Shown: positions 10,904 to 23,395 of the stretch, one piece after another
Numbering within the stretch: the stretch's first letter is position 1
Layout: every line of letters begins with the position of its first letter
NCBI GenBank assembly: GCA_024305405.1
Contig: JAKNDB010000079.1
Coordinates: forward strand, 2,346,501-2,410,500
Direction of reading: 5' to 3'
Length of the DNA stretch: 64,000 nucleotides
Source of the DNA: Dirofilaria immitis
Taxonomy: Eukaryota > Nematoda > Chromadorea > Rhabditida > Onchocercidae
The notes under the pieces: generated by a model
Told to the model about the DNA's origin: nothing
Database searches by the model: none
Seen by the model: the letters and a program-made list of their open reading frames with translations, nothing else
Made by a program: the position numbers and the translations under genes

Positions 10904-13754
10904 ATGGAGGTCAACAATATGATCGAGAAACAGGATCATTGTAGTACAGCACAGATTGAAAGTAATTCAGAAAATGATGATGCATCTATAAATCAAATTG
11001 GTAAGATTTATTCTTTGATTCATTTTCAATATTCAGTGTATTATGCTTTCCGAACATGGCTAATTATCCGAATTATCCGATGTTAAGAGATGGTATTAAG
11101 AAATGTAAAACATAACGTGAAAAGTAATTTAAATAATTGCTAAAATACTTTGTACATATTTTATTACAATTACAATGCTTTATATGAGAAAAATTTTTGA
11201 TTTTCTAAAATTTTTTAATAGTATTATTTGATGCGGAAGTTAGATACAGAAAAACTGTTAGAAAAAAGGACATCACATTTCATTTTTGGTTTAAATTTAG
11301 AAATTTTGAGATATCAATTAAGAAATAGTAATTTTTTTTTAAATTAGCTCATCAGCAGTTATGATTTTAGAACCGGAAAGAAGATTCATAGACGGAAAAT
11401 GGTTTTGCGAGGATAGTAACGGTGGTTTCTTGGTATTTGAGGAGGATAAATGGATCGCAGCTACTGGCAATGATTTGAAGGAAAAATGGGATAGAGCTAG
11501 TACGATTGGTGAGATTAGTGAGAATCCATATCGTTGTGTTGTTGATGGTGTTACAATGGAGTGGAATCAGATCAGTCAGCAGTGGTTACCAGTAGTAGAA
11601 GTACATATTTGAGATTTGGCAAAATGCGCTTATGCAAATATATTTGCTGACTTTGTCCAATCTATTAAAAGTATGAAATTCTCAAATTTGGAACACCTGC
11701 CATTACTGTTCCTCACCTTCACTAGCAAAATTTCATATTCAAGCAATTGTACAAAGTTTATATTAGGCACTAAGACATATTCAGTTCTTAAATAAATTTT
11801 AAATGTGAAAAATTATAGATATTTGATGAGAAAACCAAATTTCCCATTATATTAAATCTATTATAGGTAAATGAAGATTTTTGGCTCAGTATCACAGTAA
11901 TTATGGTATCACATATGATTTTGGCGAAAAGGAAGGGTCAAGCATAGAAAGAAAAATGAAAAATCCGAAGACCATAAATCTATCAAACACAAATTACACG
12001 ATAAAAAGAACAGGAAGGCAAATATTTTGCAAGATTTTCTTTTTCATTTTATTATTATATTATTTTTAAGAATTGCAGTGTAATAGAATTTTCCAGGTTG
12101 GGTGGAACTTGAAGAAGAGAGGAATACTTCAGTTTATGTTTCAAATCTTCCGTTTAGTATAACCGAGGAGTCATTTATAGTGAGTTTAAGATTTGAGCAT
12201 ACCAGTATTTGTGTTTTTCAGTTTTTCACGAAATTGGAGCTTGGAAACAAATCTATTAGTGTTAAAAACAATTAATAAGACTGCATTTAAAAAGAGTTAG
12301 TAGGAGTAATGTTAAATTTCAGGAATTAATGAGTAAATGTGGTGTCATACAACGAGATGCAAGGACCAATAAATTAAAAGTAAAACTGTATAAGAATGAA
12401 GATGGCACGATTAAGGGAGATGGTAGATGCTGTTATATAAAGGTAAATGGTAATTGCTGTGACACTGCTAAAATATGCCATGTAACATACGTATATTTTG
12501 CAGAAAGAATCAGTCATCATGGCCCTGGATATCCTTGATGGTTGGAATGTGGATGGAAAAATTATTTCAGTTGAAAAAGCAAAGTTCCAAATGAAAGGAG
12601 AATTTGATCCATCAAAAAGAAAAAGAAACTCACAGCAGCTCAGAAAAAGCGTTTTATCGAAAATCAGGAGAGGTAATCATTCTTAATTCTGCGTAATATA
12701 GATGTTTAGATGAAATAATAACGAAGTTCCAGAATTTTCGAATGGAAGCCGGAAAAACCACGGAACTACCGTCCAATCAGTGACTGCACTATTGTTATGA
12801 AGAACATGTTTACGTTAGAGCAAATGATGGTTTGTTTGTTTGTCAATATTCGATCAATAATTACTAACATAACAAAACCTCTTTACTTCAATTCTTTTCT
12901 ATTAAGACTTATCCTTTTGCTTTACAGAAGAACGCAGCCCTGATGCTGGATTTGGAAGAGGAGATTAGAAAAGTTTGCGAACGATTTGGAACTGTTAAAA
13001 AGTCGTTGTTCACGATGTAAATTTACTATAATTTCCCGGTTGTATGTCTGCTCTTTATTTGCATGTCAAATATTACTGCTGAATGGACGGCTTTGATGAC
13101 AATCTTGTCATATATGCAGTTATAGCATAACTTTGCACAAAGATTCTTCATTAAAAAAATATAGTCCATGCAGTCTACTTTCTTGTCTATGGCTTGAATC
13201 TCTCTCAAATTCCTGTTAAGAACAAATACATTATTATTTCAGAATAATCCGGAAGGTGTAATCTGTGTCACATTCCAAAATGTCGAACATTCAGACATAG
13301 CTGTGCGTTCACTCAATGGTCGCGTAGTTGATGGTCGACAAATTTCAGTAACACTGTGGGATGGAAAAACGAAATACACAATGTATGATTTGATCGAAAA
13401 TTAAGAGGAACTTCAAATGAATCTCCTTTTTAAAAGCGATGTTTTTAAACAAAATAAGATTCATACTGCACTTTTCTTTCTTTCACATATATTTACATCC
13501 AATACAAATTTGAAAATGAAACAATACATAAATCATCATCAACAAAGGGAACTCGATAAAACTTTTAATTTTTGCTGCTTTCATTGTATCGTGAAGTAGA
13601 GAAATTATATTGCAACCTGTTATAATTTGTAATATCTTATTATTAGCCTATTATTTAAATCATCTCGATTTCTTGTTTTAGCGCAGAAACTGAAGAACAA
13701 AGAGCAGAAAGGCTTAAACAGTGGCAGAATTATATTTCCGAGGACAATGATTAG
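10904..13754 (+). CDS. HTATSF1: HIV Tat-specific factor 1 homolog (TAT-SF1), U2 snRNP-associated
   Basis: Nuclear RNA-binding protein that helps load U2 snRNP on the branch site and links splicing to elongation. Exons: 10904-11000 (tentative), 11348-11600, 11867-~12028, 12097-12179, 12323-12442, 12504-12672, 12733-12829, 12928-13016, 13243-13382, 13682-13754. Order of parts: acidic N-terminus; a tryptophan-rich block ending EWNQISQQWLPVVE then NEDFLAQYHSNYG; RRM1 starting NTSVYVSNLPFSITEESF and including GDGRCCYIK; linker FEWKPEKPRNYRPISDC; RRM2 with NGRVVDGRQISVTLWDGKTK; C-terminus [15 protein letters not shown]. Three one-base frame breaks (11878-11882, 12613-12628, 12997-13001) must be bridged for this reading. 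Exon 1 also misses exon 2's phase by one base, so translation may instead start at 11361. The exon 3 donor is unclear: a GC donor at 12029 fits the phase. Confidence 0.9.
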
Positions 13755-16700
13755 CAAATGAACGCAGCGTGGACAAAGCCAAAAATAGTTGTCTTTTCGT
13801 TTCTCCGCATGCCCAAAGCGGACAAATCACAACATCACTTCGTTTCACACGCTCTGAATTACTCATTTGTGAACAGATTCGTTTTTCTGCCTATAAAAAA
13901 TTTGTGCTAAAATAGTTCCTGTTAGTAAAATGTCTTTTAGTGACTTGTTTAAAGATCCCTCCAATGCACCATTTGAGATAGCTTAGAAAGATCTCAGTGT
14001 CTACTTAATCGTATAAGCAGAAAGATCAATAGAGGCAGAAATTGTTACAACTTTAAAAATTCCGGGATACAAGCACCATATGGTAAATATCTTGTGATTA
14101 TTAACTCTTGTTTTATACGGTTTGATGAATATTGCGGTAGAAATTTATTCATTGATGATGTTTAATCAAAAAACAATAAACTTTAAGATGCTATGCTTTG
14201 TTAATTGTAATACGCATCTTATAAGTTTTCTTTTATCGTTTGTAAAAAGACGAACATTTGTATATTGCGAATAACAGTTTCCACCCGACGATAGTGAATT
14301 GTGCAGATGATATGTCGAAAAAGTTTCCTTAAAATTATATAAAATCATTACTATAAACTGTAAAAATTACTTCCTCGGGGGTAATGTGATCTCGCTCCAC
14401 AACGCGCTCTTTAGCGATTGTTGGCGGTATTATGCAGCTCCATACTTGATGCACTGTTCCATCATTATCCCAGCCTGCATCCAGAAGAATTGCCGCATCA
14501 ATAACAACAAATTCCGCTTTGCTCTGTGCAATGATTTCTTTGACCTTATTCTTCAGAGAAGGCCAAACGATATCATTCAACATTCTAAGCTTTTCCTAAA
14601 AAGCTGTAAGAAGAATATGTCTTTTCATTCGACTTACTAATCAAGATACTAAGCTTTCATTAATGTTAGTAAATAGTGAACAATGCAAAGTTTGTGCTAA
14701 TCTTTCTATCAATGCGAATGTAGAAGAAATTACTTTATCAGCAAAAACGATCATTCCTAATGTTTTTCTGTCGACCACACCATCCTGCACAACGTGATCG
14801 CCAAATGTTGCAGCAATATTGTTTGCCATAACAGTTCCTTTCCCATAAAGTTCATGAGCTAATTTATCACAGTTTATTACCTGCAAAAAAAAATCTTTTA
14901 ATGGCAAGAAAGCATAAGATAAAACGACTTGAATCGAAAATAACTCTATTCAAATTTACTTATGTATATAAGTCTCACTTTTTCGGTAGCTAAATCTCAA
15001 TATGTGACCTAACTGTAGTTGTGGATATGAAAAAGAGAATCTTATATTTAAAAGTGTTCACGTGCACTATGGTATTCTAAAATGTAAGATGAACATTTAT
15101 AAAATATGCAATTCTATTTAATAAAATATATATTTTTCGTTAACAACCATTAAAGTCACTGATTGTGTGCCAATAATTTAGAATTAATCTTTGTATTATA
15201 ACCTCACAACCATTTTCAGACAGGAAATTTGCAGCGTTCGTTTTTCCAGATGCAATACCACCAGTCAAACCAATAATAAATGGTCGAGGAAACTTTTCTA
15301 ATTTCAGTGGCCTTAGAAACGTTCCCAATAATGCTCGACGTCGTGTTGATGAACTCAATTTATACTCTCCCGTTAATTCATCCTTTCCATCGATTAAGTT
15401 TATTTTTATTAAATCAAGAATTGGAAGATTTCTTTGCTGAAATGGTTCACTAATTAAAGTTTCCTTTTATAAATGCAAAAGTATCAAAGATTTGGGCAAA
15501 ATATGCTTTGAGAAAAAGAATAAATTGTCCCAAATAATTTACTACTGTTGATACAATATTTATTATAACAAAATAGCGAATAAAGACCATCCTGGATCAT
15601 GTAAAAGAAATAGAAACTTACTTTCCTCTTGTCATTAACTGCATGACCACCTTTTTCCGTTTCATTACTAACAATAATTGCTCTTAAATCAGGATCAACG
15701 ATTGATGGACCATATGGATCTACGATGGAATGTATTTCACAACGAACATTGCAGCTAATATCTTCTACGAATTCTTGCACAGCTTTTGCTCTTTTTCAAA
15801 CGGTTCCATTAGTTCCCACAATATCTTTTCTGAAGTACTTCACAGATAATATCTTCCTTCACTCAATATAAAATCATGAAAAATATCTTTTAATTCATAT
15901 TTTGATAAATGCCATCGCTCTCCATCCGAAGTTTAGGCTCAAAATGGAAATGAATCATGTAGAATTCCAACTTATCAAAAAATTAAACTACAGTAATCTA
16001 TCTCTAATCTTTAAGCTTGCAAAATTCAAACTATCAGATAAAAGAAACCTCCCATCTTTAGACTTTATAATGGAGTTGAAATCTTTTTAAATGAAATCTT
16101 ACTTTTAATCATATCACCACAGGTAACACCGCATACTACACGTTCCGATGCTGCTATTACAGCTCTTGATAGAAGCATCTTATGACCATTATGTAAGCGA
16201 TCAAACGTTCCACCAAGCACGACGGCATCATATGGTTTATCAATTGTTCGATTACACTCAATGGTTTCATTTTCACTAATGATTATTTTGAACGTTCTTT
16301 TTCGATTCTCATCAATAATTACTCGAATATCCAATGTATCACAAATTCTCGATCCTTCTAAGTAAACCTTCGACAAAATCTAAAATTTTTATTACATTCG
16401 AAAAAACCTTAAAAAGAAAAAGAAGAGAAAAAGGAATTTTCTAATTAATTCGGTAAGCTTCAGCAATTTTTCAAAAATACTTATTCTACAACATTTACTT
16501 TTTTTTTTCATTTCTTTTGCATTAAATTATTTATTTTCAAGTAAGAAAAATTAATAAATTTTTATAATTAATTTTCATAAGCGATTGCTGGAAATTTTTC
16601 TGGGGAATAATTAAATATTTCTATAAATTTTTAATTTAATATTTCTAATAAAAAATATACCTCTACCATATATTAATATATTTTATGATAAATTAAAAAT

Positions 16701-16838
16701 TTTAAACCTCAAAAGATCTAATTCAGCAGCTACTCGAACATAAAGCCTATTGGTAATAGTTTTAGAAGCATTAGCCAAAACATTAGCAATATTTTGCGAA
16801 AATTTCGGTCCAATAACCAATAATCCAACATCATTCAT
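13714..16838 (-). CDS. COASY: Bifunctional coenzyme A synthase (PPAT + dephospho-CoA kinase)
   Basis: Catalyses the last two steps of CoA synthesis: 4'-phosphopantetheine adenylyltransferase, then dephospho-CoA kinase. Exons in transcript order: 16838-16708, 16379-16103, 15829-15622, 15436-15203, 14880-14734, 14595-14371, 13890-13714, about 466 aa. The PPAT domain has [18 protein letters not shown] (T/HxGH nucleotidyltransferase motif), then [27 protein letters not shown] and [13 protein letters not shown]. The kinase domain has the P-loop [13 protein letters not shown], then [26 protein letters not shown], and [20 protein letters not shown] with a downstream LW. The ATG at 16838 gives [17 protein letters not shown]. 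Two one-base breaks (T5 at 15792-15796; A4 at 16711-16714) are needed for this reading. The fused architecture is the normal animal one. The last 41 coding bases overlap the end of HTATSF1 on the other strand. Confidence 0.94.
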
Positions 16839-17901
16839 TTGTTTTTAGGAGTAGTTGCAATCAACGTAGACAAAGAAATAGGAAATTTTGATACAATGAA
16901 GTGAAGAGGAATGAAAGTAGGGTATTACAGTAAAAGAGATCAGATGACCCTGATAAAGAGAATTGCACTCCGAATTGTTCCATACATCAATATATTTTAC
17001 GTCCGACGAGTAAAATAATTAAAGCGATGATAGAAGATAATTCACGTAGAATGCACATTATACACGGGAATTTTTGATTCGTCTTATTTAGCCAAAGATA
17101 ATTTACAACTTTTAAAATCCCATACGTTTAAGAAACGACGTCTTTATGCGTCACCTCATCCTTCTCTTCTTATCTCTTCTCGTTACATGATCCTTTCCGT
17201 AAAACAAATGGCGAGCGTTGCCGCGGAATAACTTACATATTTTTTCGCTGCAGTTGAAAACTGAGATCCCGAAAAGATAACGAATTTAAATTAGGATCAC
17301 GGCAATAACAAATGGGAGTATTATCCATACTTCTCGACAATATTCTCGATGAATCCATCCTTTTTCGGTAATATTTTCAGCCGATCCATCCTTATCCACG
17401 GTATTCACAATGGATCGATCCTTTTCTGATAATACCTTAGACGGGTTGATCCTTCTCCAACGACAGCTCTAACGATCGTTTCTTCTTTAACGATAGCTTT
17501 GATAAATCGATTTTTCTTCTGGTGATAGTTCTCTTCGGCGAATCAGATCTTTTTTCAGCGATTTGTTCGACGGATTTATTCTCGCCCAACTATATCAGTA
17601 CTGTTTGAAATTTTAGTATTTCAATTTTTTGATATTTTACTTTCGCCTTTTTGTATGGAAATAGACTGTAATAACAATAACAATAACATCAGCAACGACT
17701 GCATCTTTCATATTTTATTTTACAAAAATTCATTTCAAAATTTTTATTGTATAATAGAACAAATAGTTAATTAAAGTTTCATATTTGAAATATTACAATT
17801 TCGAAAGTAAACAAACACAGTAATACTTTACTAAATAATATACGATAAAATATGATAATTACAAGAAAACATATAAAGCTTCAGCGACATTACAGTAATA
17901 G
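16839..17901. other. Intergenic region between SHB-like gene and COASY
   Basis: About 1.1 kb upstream of COASY on its coding strand. It contains a degenerate ~31-nt array (about 17315-17610) and otherwise nothing that looks coding. The spacing is much longer than a typical nematode operon gap. Confidence 0.6.
17315..17610. repeat. Degenerate tandem array, about nine ~31-nt units
   Basis: Successive units start near ATCCATAC, ATCCATCC, ATCCATCC, ATCGATCC, TTGATCC, ATCGTTTC, ATCGATTT, ATCAGATC and ATTTATTC, each 30-36 nt after the last. Each has a pyrimidine tract (CCTTTTTC-like) followed by a GATAAT/GGTAAT-like core and a GACGG-like end. Units are strongly diverged but in register. The length is not a multiple of three, so no repeat protein is encoded. 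Confidence 0.65.
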
Positions 17902-19834
17902 CTATGAATGAGTAGTAGGAGTAGTAGCAATAGTAGTAGTAACAAGTACCGGTTTACTGAGTAACATTCGATCCGCTCCACGAATTGGTAATTCATGATT
18001 GCGATAGAAACTGATAATACTGGCAATGGAACCAAATGTTGGTCCTTCACCAAGTACCCAACGATTTTCCCGAAGCTAAATTTATTTGCGTAATCATTAA
18101 TGATAAGGTGATCTATATAAGAATAGCAAAGTATCAGTAAAAATTTATCATCAGTGAAGAGTACACAATTTTATATCAATTATGAAGATGAAATATAAAC
18201 TTCTCATTTCTTATCAGAAGACACTATTTCAATTAGATTTGATATCATCATTCTCTTTTCTCTTTCGATTATAATTTATTCCTACTTTGATATCAGTTAT
18301 TTATCCTATCAGATAATGAAATAAGGCTACCTAATATGGCAATATATCGAAATACGGAATGAATCGGAATATTTCTTATTGGGAAGTTATACTTTTCTCA
18401 TCCATATATTTTTTTAACAGTAAATCAATAAAATGAATGATTAATAAACAATATATCTTGGTCTAACACTTCCAAAATTAGGCCAAGAGGAAATTATAAT
18501 TAATCATTTATACAAAAGAATTGTTTAACATATCATCACACACGACACTTGACGCTGTTTTTTTTTAAAAATTCAAAAGAAATTTTTTAATCCAAATTAT
18601 GATTAAAAGAAATGCACCTCAAGTTTAATATGCAGTACACCTCTATTGGCTCTTATCGATAACGCTAGCGTTCCGTTATCTCGTACCCGAATCAAAAATA
18701 CGCCTATATCTTGATCAAAAAGTTGTCGTTCCGCGTCGATCCGATCAATACCCTTATGAATAATTTCTTCTTCGCGGTAACGAGTTCGACGTGAATTACG
18801 CCCGTTTGTACGTTCTGCCAAAATTTTTGATTTAAATTTTTATTCTTTTTGGATAACTTTTTGATATCTTCCAGTCGTCGGTTTTTTTTCGAAATATTTC
18901 AAAATATAAAAATTTTTTCTTGAAAATTTTAATATAAAGAAATAATAGTAATAAAATATTTTCTTTTCAAGAAGAATAGTAATAATCATAGTGATTATTT
19001 TATTTTCTTTCCATAATAAATAAATCGTAAAAATCATATTAAGCATAATTGCAAGAATCTTCTAAACAACGAAATGAAAATGATCGAGAAAATTTACCAC
19101 GTAACCTGCTAATACCAAATTTAAAACGACTACGTTCAAACTCAGTACTTGAAGCTCGCCGTGGATCACATTCATGTAGTTGTGACGAAGTAGTTCTCTG
19201 CAATACTAATATTATCATTGTTTATAAAATTCCCTGCTTTTTTGGTCAATCTTAAAAATTCGTTTAAATCCGCGATAATAGCAATGTTTATTTTCAATTT
19301 TTATATTTCTGCAATTTCTCATACAAATCTTCGGCAATAAAAAAAAGATGAGGAATTTGCTAATCGAACCTGCCTGATAACGGCATGATTATGTTTGATA
19401 ATTGGTAATTGACATGATGATAACGATGGCAATCCGACAACATCATTTGTTTGCTGTTCCGCAATTCCGGAGCAATGGATACGCAAGCTGCGTTCTAATC
19501 TCTTTCCCAGCAATAACTCGGATGAATCGGAATGAGGACGTTCTCTGAATAAAAAGCAATATCATGAGATAATCATAGATGAAAGATGACAAGTTTAAGA
19601 TTCTGAAGGAAATCCTCTATCGAGAAGTGAAGTACAAATTTTGTTTCCATTTCAATTGTTTGCTTTAAACTTAAAATGTAATTTTTAAGACAACAAATTA
19701 AATATTGTGATATTTTTGAAGAAATAATTCTTTCGCATCTTCTGTCGAATAATTTTAATAATTTACCGCGGTGGAAATGAAGCGGTACGATGCAAGAATT
19801 CCCACGGAGTATCATAATGAGCTTCTTCCATCAT
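17902..19834 (-). CDS. SHB/SHD/SHE/SHF-family SH2 adaptor protein
   Basis: Cytoplasmic adaptor that docks on phosphotyrosine below receptor tyrosine kinases. Exons in transcript order: 19834-19767, 19544-19370, 19197-19098, 18814-18618, 18075-17902; phases agree, giving 237 aa ending in TAG. The N-terminus MMEEAHYDTPWEFLHR carries a YDxPWE motif like that of SHB-family members. A Ser/Arg-rich linker follows, then a C-terminal SH2 domain: IDRIDAERQLFDQDIGVFLI, RVRDNGTLALSIRANRGVLH, IKLE, WVLGEGPTFGSIASIISFYR, ELPIRGADRMLL. The FLxR arginine is kept, and the LPIxGA and LGxxPxF blocks match SHB-type SH2 domains. The usual WYHGR start of SH2 is altered to IIHKG, so the tryptophan and alpha-A arginine are missing. 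A Thr-rich tail follows. More 5' exons may exist upstream of 19834. Confidence 0.85.
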
Positions 19835-21039
19835 CTTCTATACCATATCAATCATTTCATTTTATTTCATTTTTCATTCTTTCTGGTAATTCGTTGGAAA
19901 TAAAAAAAAATTTGTTCATTTTCTCGTATCTATCTATCACAGAATTTGCATTTGCATACTAAAACTTGCAACTTTAAGTGACCTGAAATAGGAAAAAGAA
20001 AACGAAATTTCGTAGATATATCATTTAAAAGTTTGTCAATCAACGAATAAATAATGCTTAAAATTTTTTCCGTACATTCATTCATTCATCAATTTCAACA
20101 AAGACAGAAAAAGATTTAAACATAATGAATGAAGGAAGATTGATATGAAGTTTTTTTAAAGTTAACTCTAAGATTTTTTTAATGATAGGAAAGATGCAAG
20201 TATCTAATAGAGTCTTTTAATTTTATTTTATTTTTAAAATTTATCTATTGATTTTTTTATTACAAAATATAAAAAAAAAATGTTATGATATAGCAATAGT
20301 TCGTAGTAATAGTTGACGAATTATAATTATAATAATTGATAGTATGTCGAGAGATTTTTTTTTTTTCAAAAAATTATCTTGTTTTATGAGAGAAGAGAGG
20401 AAAGAAAAAATTAATAATTTGATGAGAGAATTTCATCAAAACAATCTTATAACAATAAACAAGTTCTTGCTCGATTTTGACCTATTAAAATGACAAGAGA
20501 TAAATCAATTTAATGCACCTATATTATTAATTGAATATGCGGTTTTCAAATTGCGATATTTAATATTATCTGAGAGAGAAAAAAAAGGATGACGTTAACT
20601 AAATGATAAAAATATTCTTATTTTTATAGCATTTATAAATGAAATATATCATTTATCCTTATGTATTGTAATCAGTTAAAATAATATAACTTCAATTGTT
20701 GAATATCTTCGACTTTTTTTTTCGCAAACAAAATTAACAATATTCATTATTGAAATTATCATCATATCATTTTAGAACGGAATGATTAGAAAAACTATTG
20801 TTACGATCAGATTAATAAAAATTATTAATCCTTATGCTATCATAGTTGTGAATCCTTTTAAACCGATAAATGAAAATAAATTGAAATAATGCCTAGATGA
20901 GATTTTAGCAATATAGCAAGGCCAAAATGTATAGACAGCTCTTGGCTCGAACATAGACTAAATATGTCAACATAAAGAGACAAAGATGAGTCTACATCGA
21001 TAGTCACACATTCTTCACATACATAGATATAAATGTATT

Positions 21040-21075
21040 CATATACATACACATACATACATACATCCATACATA
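21040..21075. repeat. (ATAC)n microsatellite
   Basis: Imperfect ACAT/ATAC tetranucleotide run with a few substitutions, part of a longer CAT-rich stretch. Confidence 0.85.
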
Positions 21076-21321
21076 CATTCTCAAACATATATTGGCATAC
21101 ACAAATAGAAATATACAAAAATATTCACATTCTGGACAAGAAGTAGTCAAATTTAGCAAGCTTAATCAACCATTATTGGCCTCTTAGGCCTATGCTAATT
21201 TATCTATTTTTCCTTTCTTCAATTATCGATCTCTTTTCCTCTTCCATTCTCTATGTCTTTCTCTTTCTAATCTAACAAAAATGGCTAATAATTAATCGAA
21301 AAAATTTTTAAATTTTAATTT

Positions 21322-21351
21322 AAATATGTAAATTTAAAAATTTACATATTT
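21322..21351. repeat. Perfect 14-bp inverted repeat with 2-nt spacer
   Basis: Left arm AAATATGTAAATTT (21322-21335), spacer AA, right arm AAATTTACATATTT (21338-21351). It would form a tight hairpin or cruciform. There is no T-run or gene end beside it, so a terminator role is not implied. Confidence 0.85.
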
Positions 21352-21776
21352 CAAGTTTTAAGCTGTCAGATAAAAATAATGAAATTTTTCATATTAATTA
21401 ATCATACTATTATTATTATTATTGGCTTGTTAAGTTTATTATTATTTTTTTTTGAATTTTGTTTTATATATGAAAGATAAACAAGCAAATGAATTGATAG
21501 TTATTATGTTGGATAAATTAAATTTAAATTGATTATTTTGCGATTCATATTTTTATTTTCCTCTATCAATCGCACATCTTAATCGTTAATCGATGATCAT
21601 TTAGAGTTTAAGCTATTTTATGATTTGATTTATACAGAATTTGTGATTTAAACTTCCTCACAATGATACTATCGTTTATATATTATGATTAGATGATGAG
21701 GATGTGTAAATTAATTTATTTAAATTCTGAATAAATAAATTATGAATTCACAAGGTTGTTTTAGTGTGTCCTATCA

Positions 21777-21842
21777 AAACATCACCGTGACACAATTCAA
21801 ACATCAGCGTGACACAATTCAAACATTAGCGTGATACAATTT
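21777..21842. repeat. Three-copy 22-nt tandem array
   Basis: Units read AAACATCA, then C or G, then CGTGACACAATTC. The third copy has two or three changes (ATTAG, GATAC). It lies in noncoding DNA. Confidence 0.9.
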
Positions 21843-22669
21843 TTTTTCGTTTTTAAGCGAAAGTCAAAATAAGAAGAAAATAGTCGAAAATCAATATGAA
21901 AATGAAAAAAAAGAAATGTAAAACAAATAACCATTCTTTCACATGCAACTAATCCCTTATAACTATTACTTCCGGTGATACATTCATTCAAATGAACCAT
22001 ACATATGGCTGACCTAACATTGATCGTATCTTTTCCTTATTTTCTTCAAATTATTGAATGAGCTTTTCCCTCCGAATTCGATAGCACAATACTTCCAAAA
22101 TTTTGGAAAATAAGAAAGATAGAAAAGAAAAGAAATGATAAGTGCAATATTTATACCATATGCTTCATTTTCGGATTTATGATTTTTTAAGAATCCAAGA
22201 ATGTCTTCTCGTTTCATCCTATATTTAGAGTATATGGAAAGAAAAAAAAATTTTGTTCACAGAATTAAAAGTTTTAATTTGCATAAAATATTTCTTAACT
22301 AATATAAATAGAAGATTCAGGAAAAAAAAACTAATAAATTAGCCAATTAAGTTTCAAATTGATTAAATTAAAATATAAAAGGAAGATTATCGATCACTGG
22401 AAGGATTCGTTCGCTTTGTTGGCATAATTAGTTGGAACGGATAAAATGGGTACCTGGCACAACATCCAACACTAAATAGCCAAACAAATGGACAAATTTC
22501 GTATATAAAAAGCCAAGTGTCTATTGGCTGCTAGAATTATTTTCATGCAAATGAACGGATAACATTTGCAGCTGGAATAAAATTGAACAAAAATAGCACA
22601 CATCCTCGCTTAGTTATGAATTAATAATTAATCTAAAAAATTACAGTATCCTAAACCTTGCAAATAAAG

Positions 22670-22717
22670 AAAGAAAGAGAAAAGAGAAAGAGAAAGAGAC
22701 AGAGAGAGGGAGAGGAA
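22670..22717. repeat. Purine-rich (GA)n simple repeat
   Basis: Runs of GAAA, GAGA and GGGAGA with no pyrimidines apart from single C and T interruptions. Confidence 0.8.
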
Positions 22718-23289
22718 AAAAAGAAGCCATTTTGCCATAAATTTTAAGCTTTAAAAAAAAATTTACAATTTTTAAAGAATAGTACAAGGTGAAAAAAATC
22801 GAGGAGTGAATGTAAGTAAAAAATTCACTCACTCCTTCATTTCATCTGTTTTTCAGAATAAAAAAAAAAAGAAAGAGTTCTGGCAATCGTCAAACGATAA
22901 TAATCACAATTCGAATGGCTTTTAATTATGCAATAATCGAAAAGTATCAAAAAAACAAGAAAAAAGCAATGCAATAAAACAAATGAAGGGAAAAGTTATC
23001 ATAGGATAGATATTTTTTAAAAAAAATAGGAATAGAACATTTTATGCCAATTTTTAAATTCTTTTTTCTTCCTTGCAAAATAAAAAGATATTTTTCCTTT
23101 CCTTTTCTTTCCATTATTTCATCGATAAAACAGAAAAAAAAGTTTATCATAAAAATATTTTTAGATCATTATTTCAATGAATGAATAAATTAAAAACAAA
23201 AAAAGGAAATGTATTTATTAAGTGAAAGATTAATATATTCTATACTTTTTCCCTTTTTTCATCAATTCATTAATTCATTCATCTTCCTG

Positions 23290-23395
23290 ACGAATGAATG
23301 AATGAACAGAAAAGGAATGAATAAAATGAAATGAAATGAAATGAAATAAAACGAAATGAAATGAAATGAAATAAAATAAAAGCGAATGAAATGAA
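23290..23395. repeat. (ATGAA)n pentanucleotide microsatellite
   Basis: ATGAA units with ATAAA, ACGAA and GCGAA variants over about 100 nt. They create long artificial open frames on the minus strand rich in Phe, Ile, Ser and His. Confidence 0.9.

Noticed and set aside
17859..18053. Poly-leucine minus-strand frame
   Set aside because: It is an alternative frame of the Thr-rich last exon of the SHB-like gene, whose correct frame continues the SH2 domain.
22014..22217. Minus-strand ATG frame with a GTATAA donor, considered as a 5' exon of the SHB-like gene
   Set aside because: It ends in phase 1 and cannot join the exon at 19834 in frame; no other support.
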